From: an uncultured Collinsella sp. | GTDB lineage: Bacteria; Actinomycetota; Coriobacteriia; Coriobacteriales; Coriobacteriaceae | Direction: 5' to 3' | DNA: 18,195 nucleotides | Assembly (NCBI GenBank): GCA_937934165.1 | Contig: CALGZX010000127.1 | Span: 1-18,195 of the forward strand | Shown: piece by piece, positions 7,080 through 12,352 of the stretch | How positions within the stretch are numbered: the first letter of the stretch is position 1 | Layout: every line of letters begins with the position of its first letter | Position numbers and translations under genes: made by a program | The notes under the pieces: model-generated | The model's database searches: none | Seen by the model: the letters and a program-made list of their open reading frames with translations, nothing else | What the model was told of the DNA's origin: nothing

Positions 7080-7114
7080 GACCGTTCGCGGGTGAAAATC
7101 GACCGTTGACGGGT
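7080..7114. repeat. Two direct repeats spaced 21 bases, upstream of the PTS promoter
   Basis: GACCGTTCGCGGGT (7080-7093) and GACCGTTGACGGGT (7101-7114) match at 12 of 14 positions with a 21-base period, two turns of the helix. They start about 40 bases upstream of the PTS -10 element, where an activator would bind. The role is inferred. Confidence 0.45.
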
Positions 7115-7190
7115 TTAACGTACTCGAAACGTTTGGCTAGGTAGGCCGGCGCTAGCTGGATAACCCCAGATCAGACGCCTCGCCAATCCC

Positions 7191-8273
7191 CTATCGCACG
7201 AAGTACCAGGGGCTTTCCTGCACGGTGGGCTCCAGCGCGATGCCGGTGCGCTCGCGGAACAGATCCATGTCCTGCGATTTCTCCGTCCACCACGCGTTGG
7301 GCTTAAAGGTCATGCTCTCAACGATATGGCCGACAAAGGCACTGTTGCGCAGCTTGGAGAAGTTAGTGTTCATAATCAGGATGGACGCGAGCACCAGCGC
7401 GATGCCCAGGACCTTGATCGCGCCGGCGGGCTCGGCGTAGATGCCAATACCGACCAGAACGGTCGCCACGGTTTCGAACGAAGCCACGACTGGCACCTTC
7501 GACGTCTCAAGATCCATCGAAAGGCCCTGCATATAGAAGATGTACGCAAGAGCCGTCGGAATAAAGCCAAAGCCTGCGAACAGCAGAATGAGCTGCGGGG
7601 ACATTGCCGCGGCTACATCGGACCACGGAGCCGAAAGCACTGCCATAAAGCATCCGCCAAAGACAAAGCCCCAAAACGTCACCGCTAGCGGATGCAGCGT
7701 CTTGGTAGCCATACGGCTAAACACCGCCAGCAGTGCACCGCAAAGTCCGGCGATCACACCCGACGCGACGCCCCAAGCCGAGAAATGGAAACCAGACAGG
7801 TCGCCGCTCGTCACCGCGAGCACGCAACCCACAATGTTAAAGACGATGGCGACGAGCTTGTTGGGGGTCACGTCCTCGCGATAAAGCACGCGGCCGAGCG
7901 CGACGCCAAACACCGGCGAGGTGTAGAGCAGCACCGAGGCCGTGGACATGCCCACCTCGCCCATACACTCGTAATAAAGCGTGTTAGCGGTGGCGAGGCC
8001 GATAATGCCAAGAAGCGCGCAGGGAACAAGCTCTTTAGGACTTGCCTTGAACAGTGCCATGGGACCCGAGGCTTTTCCCTCACGAGCACCTCCCTGGCAA
8101 CCCATAAATGCCAAGACCGGAGCCATTAAGACAGCACCCGACAACAGGCGAAAGGCCGCCATGCTCTGAGACGAAACACCCAGGGCCGATATTCCGTTAA
8201 CAAAGATTCCGATGGTGCCCCACATAAGCGCGGCGATCAGCACCAGCACATAGCCCAGATTGCTTTTCTTCAA
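7191..8273 (-). CDS. EamA-family (DMT superfamily) permease
   Basis: This inner-membrane transporter has ten predicted helices in two EamA repeats (about residues 5-145 and 165-300), with typical family stretches such as LIAALMWGTIGIFVNGIS near the N terminus and GFIPTALAYIFYMQGL in the second repeat. Members export amino acids, metabolites or drugs. I prefer a TTG start at 8273, because GAGGAGG sits five bases upstream and the chain then begins in the usual MKKSNLGYV form (360 residues); a GTG at 8309 in the same frame has no ribosome site and lies next to the promoter. A polar tail of about 55 residues after the last helix (with FKPNAWWTEKSQD) is unusual. It lies between the PTS operon and the second deglycase gene with its own promoter and a GntR1-like operator. 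Export of lysine released by the deglycases is a plausible inferred role. Confidence 0.85.
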   Translation of the reverse strand: MKKSNLGYVLVLIAALMWGTIGIFVNGISALGVSSQSMAAFRLLSGAVLMAPVLAFMGCQGGAREGKASGPMALFKASPKELVPCALLGIIGLATANTLYYECMGEVGMSTASVLLYTSPVFGVALGRVLYREDVTPNKLVAIVFNIVGCVLAVTSGDLSGFHFSAWGVASGVIAGLCGALLAVFSRMATKTLHPLAVTFWGFVFGGCFMAVLSAPWSDVAAAMSPQLILLFAGFGFIPTALAYIFYMQGLSMDLETSKVPVVASFETVATVLVGIGIYAEPAGAIKVLGIALVLASILIMNTNFSKLRNSAFVGHIVESMTFKPNAWWTEKSQDMDLFRERTGIALEPTVQESPWYFVR

Positions 8274-8312
8274 CGCAGCCTCCTCGGTATTGTTTCCAAT
8301 ATGTTTCACACT

Positions 8313-8325
8313 ACGTTATAGTCGT
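8313..8325. promoter_or_regulatory. EamA promoter with candidate GntR1 operator
   Basis: ACGT-TATAG-TCGT (8313-8325) matches the ACGT-N5-ACGT motif of the other two promoters with one mismatch. It overlaps a minus-strand TATAAC (8320-8315) that could be the -10, with a TCTTGA/TTGAAA-like -35 some 15-17 bases upstream. A second TCGTTATATA follows in tandem. Confidence 0.45.
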
Positions 8326-8397
8326 TATATACATTTTTCAAGACACAAATCGGCGAGCGGAAAAATCTGCTCTACCGCTACAACCCATTGGTGCAAA

Positions 8398-8444
8398 GGG
8401 GTCAGGTTCATATGCGCCAACTTGGTGTAAAGTAACCTGTCCCC
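8398..8444. repeat. REP-like inverted repeat
   Basis: GGGGTCAGGTT (8398-8408) and AACCTGTCCCC (8434-8444) are inverted arms with one mismatch. The interior is itself palindromic (GCGCCAA-C-TTGGTGT, 8414-8428). The GGGGTCAGGT/ACCTGTCCCC style resembles palindromes associated with REP/RAYT elements in other bacteria, but no transposase is present here. Confidence 0.5.
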
Positions 8445-8457
8445 AATGACTAGGACT

Positions 8458-8488
8458 GTCCCCAAGTGCCGAACGTCTCCAAGTGCCG
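8458..8488. repeat. Short tandem duplication
   Basis: GTCCCCAAGTGCCG (8458-8471) and GTCTCCAAGTGCCG (8475-8488) differ at one base and are offset by 17 bases. They continue directly from the palindromic element on the left. Confidence 0.5.
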
Positions 8489-8566
8489 CATCTGGGCCAA
8501 GGCGACGCCGATGCTTTGGCAACGCCAGCGAAAACCCACCTGAGCGAGCAAGGTGCCTTGAAGCGA

Positions 8567-8595
8567 AGCGGCATTGACCTTCTGGTCATGCCGCT
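8567..8595. repeat. Strong hairpin upstream of the SIS2 3' end
   Basis: AGCGGCATTGACC (8567-8579) pairs with GGTCATGCCGCT (8584-8595) over 12 base pairs with one bulged T and a TTCT loop. It has no U-run, so it is a structural repeat rather than an obvious terminator. Confidence 0.45.
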
Positions 8596-8607
8596 GAAGC
8601 TGAAAGG

Positions 8608-8643
8608 CAGATTGCCGCTCTGGCGGGTTTGCAGCGTCGAGCC
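8608..8643. repeat. Dispersed 3'-end repeat, copy 2
   Basis: CAGATTGCCGC, a variable stretch, then GGGTTTGCAGCGTCGAGCC. It matches 24-58 and 13236-13270 at both ends and leads directly into the hairpin that abuts the SIS2 stop codon. Confidence 0.6.
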
Positions 8644-8671
8644 GTTACGGCGTTTGGTAAAACGCCGTAAC
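8644..8671 (-). terminator. Hairpin abutting the SIS2 stop codon
   Basis: GTTACGGCGTTT (8644-8655) and AAACGCCGTAAC (8660-8671) form a perfect 12-base stem with a GGTA loop; the last base belongs to the TAG stop codon. It is the counterpart of 107-133, with three paired substitutions that preserve the stem. No minus-strand U-run follows. Confidence 0.55.
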
Positions 8672-9663
8672 TAATAATCCAGCTTCCACATGTAGCGGCG
8701 CGTCATGTAGTCCTTGTGGGTGACGGCAGAGAGCGCGCGCATGTACACATTGTTGAGAATCGGGGCAAAGATCAGGTGGTTGAAGTACTCGCTCACGCTG
8801 TCCTTGATGTCGTTGAGGCCAAGCTCCTTGGCGTCGAGCTGATAGACGCGCTCGCCACCGTACTGGTTGACGAAGCGGATGCCGCGCTCGTCGTTGCAGC
8901 GGCTGCGGCCGACGCTGATGAGCTGGAACAGCGAGGTACGCTTGTCCAGGATCTCGAAGGGACCGTGGAAGAAGTCGCAGGTGTTGATGGTGCAGGAGTC
9001 AATCTGCAGCATCTCCTGCACGTTGCAGATGCTAAAGACGTAGGCGGCACCAAAGAGCGGACCCTGAGCCATGACGTTGATGCAGGGCTTGTCGGCGTTC
9101 TGCTCGGCCCACTTGGCAGCAAGCGGACGGGTGTACTCGACGGCCTTGCGATAGATGGGGTCGACCAAGTCGAACGCGGCCATAGCGGTCTCGTACTCGG
9201 CATAGCCCTCGGTCTGCTGCGTAAGCTCCATGGCGATCATGGTCACGACGGCGGAGTTGGTGCGGCCCATGCAGGACTCGTCGACGGCCAAGCTGTCGTA
9301 CTGGATCTTGTAGTCGCAGACCTCGGTGAGGCCGGACTCGTCAACATAGATGGCGATGGTGCTGGCGCCGTGGTCCTTGGCGACCTGGGCGGCGACGATG
9401 GTCTCCTTGGTGCCGCGCATGGACACGACGACGGCCAGGGTGTTCTCGTTAACGTAGGCGGGGGTTGCGTGCACGAACTCGTTGCTGGTGTAGCTGGAGC
9501 TCACGACCTGCGTGGCCTCGTGCTCCATAAAGTACTGGGCAGGATAGTTGCCGCCGTTGGATCCGCCGGCGCCAATCCACACGACGCGCTTGATGCCGCC
9601 CTTGTCTGCCTTGTCAGCCAAAACCTGGGAGACGACATCCTTAACCTGTTCCTGAGTAGTCAT
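8671..9663 (-). CDS. SIS-domain sugar-amine deglycase, FrlB/GfrE/GfrF/FraB-like (SIS2)
   Basis: This 330-residue cytoplasmic enzyme has two SIS domains (about residues 20-150 and 185-320) and is a distant paralogue of SIS1: same length, TQQTEGY at about 148-154 as in SIS1 (QQTEGYD), and the same C-terminal TRRYMWKLDY. E217 in NVQEMLQ and H233 in FFHGPFEI keep the 16-residue spacing of the FraB/FrlB catalytic pair. The phosphosugar loops differ from SIS1 (GAGGSNGGN at 31-39, SMRGTKET at 81-88), pointing to a different substrate or stereochemistry. AAAGG lies ten bases before the ATG. The gene is divergent from GntR2 with operator-like repeats between, so it is probably regulated by GntR2 rather than with the PTS operon. 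In Salmonella, GfrE and GfrF serve glucoselysine and fructoselysine 6-phosphates respectively; which of these SIS2 matches is unknown. Confidence 0.85.
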   Translation of the reverse strand: MTTQEQVKDVVSQVLADKADKGGIKRVVWIGAGGSNGGNYPAQYFMEHEATQVVSSSYTSNEFVHATPAYVNENTLAVVVSMRGTKETIVAAQVAKDHGASTIAIYVDESGLTEVCDYKIQYDSLAVDESCMGRTNSAVVTMIAMELTQQTEGYAEYETAMAAFDLVDPIYRKAVEYTRPLAAKWAEQNADKPCINVMAQGPLFGAAYVFSICNVQEMLQIDSCTINTCDFFHGPFEILDKRTSLFQLISVGRSRCNDERGIRFVNQYGGERVYQLDAKELGLNDIKDSVSEYFNHLIFAPILNNVYMRALSAVTHKDYMTRRYMWKLDY

Positions 9664-9702
9664 CGTGCATCAGCCTTTCTTCTCGTTTGATGCTCATCAC
9701 AG

Positions 9703-9724
9703 GCATACAAGTTACATACATGTT
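9703..9724. promoter_or_regulatory. Candidate GntR2 operator, SIS2-proximal
   Basis: A 22-base sequence beginning GCATACAAGTTACATACA lies 39 bases upstream of the SIS2 start. It matches 9842-9863 at 20 of 22 positions. An inverted half-site (TTGTATGC, 9742-9749) lies between them. Position and repetition suggest binding by the adjacent GntR2. Confidence 0.55.
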
Positions 9725-9768
9725 TTGGTTATGTCGACTAGTTGTATGCTATATTTGACTTAGAAATT

Positions 9769-9804
9769 CTGCTGGTAAGGTTTTCGACTTCTCGTTACCA
9801 GCAG
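9769..9804 (+). terminator. Terminator-like hairpin in the GntR2 leader
   Basis: CTGCTGGTAA (9769-9778) and TTACCAGCAG (9795-9804) form a perfect 10-base stem with a 16-base loop, followed on the plus strand by TTTTGTTGTT. It has the form of an intrinsic terminator but lies upstream of the GntR2 start codon, so it could attenuate GntR2 transcription or stop a short transcript. Confidence 0.5.
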
Positions 9805-9841
9805 TTTTGTTGTTGTATTGAATACATGCTTGATTAGACTC

Positions 9842-9863
9842 GCATACAAGTTAGATACAGGTT
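9842..9863. promoter_or_regulatory. Candidate GntR2 operator, GntR2-proximal
   Basis: The second copy of the 22-base motif, beginning GCATACAAGTTAGATACA, ends seven bases before the GntR2 start codon and covers its ribosome-binding region. Repressor binding here would block transcription of its own gene. Confidence 0.5.
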
Positions 9864-9869
9864 GATCGC

Positions 9870-10592
9870 ATGAAAGCTTCGTCTAAAAAGAAACTGGCCC
9901 AATACGAGCGCTTGGCGGGCATGCTGCGTGACCGCATCGCCGCCGGCGTCTACGCGCGCGAAGACAAGCTGCCGTCCGAGATGGAACTCATGGACGAATC
10001 GGGGCTGTCGCGCAGCACCGTGCGCCACGCGCTTAAGGTGTTAGTTGACGAGGGTCTGGTGCGCACTGAGCGCGGGCGCGGCGCCTTTGTGGCCGACACG
10101 CCCGCGCTCCACGAGAACAATCTGGTGTTTTCGAGCTATACCAAGCAGGTCGAAGGTCAGGGCATGAAGCCCACCACGCGCACCGTGGACTCGGGCTTTG
10201 CCAAGGCGGCCGGCAGCATAGCCAAGTTCTTTGACGCCGCCGTGGGCAGCAAGCTCGTCAAACTTGTCCGCCTGCGCTACCTGGACGACGTGCCGCTGTG
10301 CCTGGAGACTACCTATCTACCACCGAGCTTTGAAGCACTCATCGATCGCGATATCAACGGTTCGCTCTACGCGACGCTGCGCCAAGAATTCCATCGCGCG
10401 CCAGCACAGGGACATAAGACCTTTGAGGTGTGCTATGCCTCGCAAAACGAGGCGTTTTTGCTCAACGTCGAGCGCGGGCAGGCGCTGATCCTGATCACCG
10501 ACTACGTCTACGACACCGACGGCCGACCGCTCCATGTCTCTAAGCGCATCCAACGCACCGACCGCGCCAAATACACCGAGCCAATCGGCTAA
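9870..10592 (+). CDS. GntR-family (HutC/UTRA) transcriptional regulator, GntR2
   Basis: This 240-residue DNA-binding regulator is the only plus-strand gene in the window. The N-terminal winged helix (about residues 10-80) has KLPSEMELMDESGLSRSTVR and a TERGRGAFV wing; the C-terminal UTRA effector domain covers about 95-235. It is a paralogue of GntR1 with the same layout but differs through most of the sequence. The ATG at 9870 retains the full domain; only a weak AGG precedes it, and a candidate operator covers that region. Divergent orientation to SIS2 with repeated operator-like motifs between suggests that it represses SIS2 and itself. The likely effector is a phosphorylated sugar-amine, by analogy with FrlR and other UTRA regulators; this is inferred. 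Confidence 0.9.
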   Translation: MKASSKKKLAQYERLAGMLRDRIAAGVYAREDKLPSEMELMDESGLSRSTVRHALKVLVDEGLVRTERGRGAFVADTPALHENNLVFSSYTKQVEGQGMKPTTRTVDSGFAKAAGSIAKFFDAAVGSKLVKLVRLRYLDDVPLCLETTYLPPSFEALIDRDINGSLYATLRQEFHRAPAQGHKTFEVCYASQNEAFLLNVERGQALILITDYVYDTDGRPLHVSKRIQRTDRAKYTEPIG

Positions 10593-10626
10593 CCTGCCAA
10601 AATAAACCTGTCCCTAAATGGTAGGT
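10592..10626. repeat. 35-base palindromic repeat family, copy 3
   Basis: ACCTGCCA (10592-10599) and TGGTAGGT (10619-10626) flank a core with AATAAACCTGTCCCT, followed by TTTT on the plus strand. It overlaps the last base of the GntR2 stop and supplies the stop codon of the convergent GNAT gene. It may act as the terminator between the convergent genes. Confidence 0.7.
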
Positions 10627-11204
10627 TTTGGGAGGTCGGGGAACCAGGTTGGTTTGGGTTGGTTGGGGACGCGCTCGGCTAGGACCAACTCCATCCAGCA
10701 CATGTCGTACCAGCGGCCGAACTTTTGGGCGCAGCGGTCAAAGGCGCCCACCAGGCGATACCCCATATGGGCATGGAAGTCCTGGCTGTTGTGCGTCAGG
10801 TACTCGTCGTCCTCATCGTGCGGCACGGCGATGAGGGCGCACATGTTGGTGATACCCATCGCGATCAGGCATTGCTTGAGCGCGTCATGCAGCTTGCGGC
10901 CCAGCCCGCCGTGGCGCACATCACGCGCCAGGTAGATCGATGTCTCGACCGACCAGTCGTATGCCTCGCGGCTGTTGAGCGGACTCACATAGGCATAACC
11001 TACCGGACGCCCATCCAGCTCCATCACCAAATACGGATAGCGCTTGAGCGTGCGCTCGATGCGCCCGGCGAACTCCTCAACGCTCGGCACCTCGTATTCG
11101 CAGGTAATCGCCGTCTGGCGCACATACGGCTCATAGATGGCAAGCAACGCCGGCGCATCATCGGGCGTCGCCAGGCGAATCGTCGGCTCGGACATCTCGG
11201 TCAT
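10614..11204 (-). CDS. GNAT-family N-acetyltransferase (phosphinothricin acetyltransferase-like)
   Basis: This 196-residue cytoplasmic enzyme transfers acetyl from acetyl-CoA to an amine. The order of motifs fits the Pat/Bar-type subgroup: IRLATPDDAPALLAIYEPYV at the N terminus (about 9-28), DGRPVGYAYVSP (about 64-75), VETSIYLARDVRHGGLGRKL (about 85-104, the acetyl-CoA pyrophosphate loop) and FHAHMGYRLVGAFDRCAQKFGRWYDMCWMEL near the C terminus. GGAGAAGGG precedes the ATG; a second Met three codons in is possible. The last four or five residues and the stop codon are encoded by a palindromic repeat, so the original C terminus may have been altered. The natural substrate is unknown; many homologues acetylate methionine sulfoximine or similar amino-acid analogues. 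Confidence 0.87.
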   Translation of the reverse strand: MTEMSEPTIRLATPDDAPALLAIYEPYVRQTAITCEYEVPSVEEFAGRIERTLKRYPYLVMELDGRPVGYAYVSPLNSREAYDWSVETSIYLARDVRHGGLGRKLHDALKQCLIAMGITNMCALIAVPHDEDDEYLTHNSQDFHAHMGYRLVGAFDRCAQKFGRWYDMCWMELVLAERVPNQPKPTWFPDLPKPTI

Positions 11205-11228
11205 ACAACCCTTCTCCCCAAAAGCAAA

Positions 11229-11263
11229 GGCCGCCCTGCGCCAAGCTCAGGCGCAGGGCGGCC
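11229..11263 (-). terminator. Intrinsic terminator after the threonine-aldolase-family gene
   Basis: A perfect 14-base stem (11229-11242 with 11250-11263, GGCCGCCCTGCGCC and its complement) has a 7-base loop and is followed on the minus strand by TTTGCTTTT. It lies about 20 bases beyond the aldolase stop and before the GNAT start, separating the two transcripts. Confidence 0.82.
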
Positions 11264-11281
11264 CCTCGTCATTACATCAGG

Positions 11282-12307
11282 CTACAGGACAGCCGCCAAC
11301 GCGTCGATATCCTCCCGCGTCGTGGCCCAGCTGGTGCAAAAACGCACCACCGTGTGGGTCTCGTCGTACTTTTCCCAGTACTCGATCGCCGCATGCTCGC
11401 GAATGCGGGCCATGTCCTCGTTGGGCAGAATCACAAACTGCTGGTTTGTGGGCGTCTCCAAAAAGAACTGGTAGCCGCGCTCGTGCAGCACACGACGCAG
11501 CGCCTGAGCCGTCTCGATCGCCTGTCGACCAATCTCAAAATACAAGCCGTCGGTAAAGAGTGCCTCAAACTGCACGCCCGTCAGGCGGCCCTTGGCCAAC
11601 AGCGCGCCGTGCTGCTTAATACGCGGAATGGGATGCGCCGGAGCGTGCATGCCGCAGAACACCACAGCCTCGCCGCAGAGCGCGCCGCACTTGGTGCCGC
11701 CGATGTAGAACACGTCGCACAGCTGCGCCAGCTCGGGCAGGGTAATGTCGCACTCATCGGCCGCCAGCGCATAGGCCAGGCGGGCGCCATCCACAAACAG
11801 CGGAATCTCGCGCTTCTGGCACGCTGCGTGAATCGCCGCGAGCTCGGCCTTGGAGTACAGCGTGCCATACTCGGTCGATAGGCTCACGTACACGGCGCCC
11901 GGGAACACCGTGTGCTCGTAGCTCTCGTTTTCGTAGAACACCTGGATATAGTTCTCGAGGTCCTCGGCGTGCATCTTGCCCTCGTAGCCGGGGATGGTGA
12001 GCACCTTGTGGCCGCCAAACTCGATGGCGCCCGCCTCGTGGCAGGCAACGTGGCCAGTCTCGGCAGCAACGACGCCCTCGTACGGCGCAAGCAGCATGTC
12101 GATCACCGTCGCGTTAGCCTGCGTGCCGCCCACCAGGAAAAACACGTCGGCGTCAGGCGCCTGGCAGGCCTCGCGAATAAGTTGCTTGGCACGCTCGGTA
12201 TGTGCATCGGTACCGTAGCCGGGCTGCGGCTCCATATTGGTGTCGACGAGCGCCTGCAGCACCGCTGGGTGTGCGCCGTGGGAATAGTCGTTGTTGAACG
12301 CGAGCAT
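11282..12307 (-). CDS. Threonine aldolase family PLP-dependent enzyme
   Basis: This 341-residue fold-type I PLP enzyme is close to low-specificity L-threonine aldolases (threonine to glycine plus acetaldehyde). The N terminus FNNDYSHGAHPAVLQAL and PGYGTDAHTERA are typical. FLVGGTQANATV (about 57-68) binds the cofactor phosphate, H86 in ETGHVACHE probably stacks on the ring, D173/R176 in FVDGARLAYA contact the cofactor, and K206 in YIGGTKCGALCGE is the expected Schiff-base lysine. Length is normal and all these residues are present. AGAGGA precedes the ATG. It lies 45 bases downstream of the PAP2 gene and ends at a strong terminator, so it probably closes an mfd-PAP2-aldolase transcript. Reaction specificity (threonine, allo-threonine or a related beta-hydroxy amino acid) is not determined. 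Confidence 0.88.
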   Translation of the reverse strand: MLAFNNDYSHGAHPAVLQALVDTNMEPQPGYGTDAHTERAKQLIREACQAPDADVFFLVGGTQANATVIDMLLAPYEGVVAAETGHVACHEAGAIEFGGHKVLTIPGYEGKMHAEDLENYIQVFYENESYEHTVFPGAVYVSLSTEYGTLYSKAELAAIHAACQKREIPLFVDGARLAYALAADECDITLPELAQLCDVFYIGGTKCGALCGEAVVFCGMHAPAHPIPRIKQHGALLAKGRLTGVQFEALFTDGLYFEIGRQAIETAQALRRVLHERGYQFFLETPTNQQFVILPNEDMARIREHAAIEYWEKYDETHTVVRFCTSWATTREDIDALAAVL

Positions 12308-12352
12308 GGCAATCCTCTCTTACCGGGTATCGGCCAGATGATTCAAACGGAG

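Larger units (their letters stand above)
8326..8670. other. Gene-free, repeat-rich stretch between EamA and SIS2
   Basis: No coding region is supported here. It holds, in order: the EamA promoter upstream part, a GGGGTCAGGTT...AACCTGTCCCC inverted repeat (8398-8444), a 14-base tandem duplication (8458-8488), a strong hairpin (8567-8595), the dispersed 3'-end motif (8608-8643), and the SIS2 3' hairpin (8644-8671). It looks like a landing zone for small repeats. Confidence 0.65.

Noticed and set aside
8326..8670. CRISPR-like array
   Set aside because: The repeats here are few, of unequal length and palindromic, without regular spacers or cas genes.
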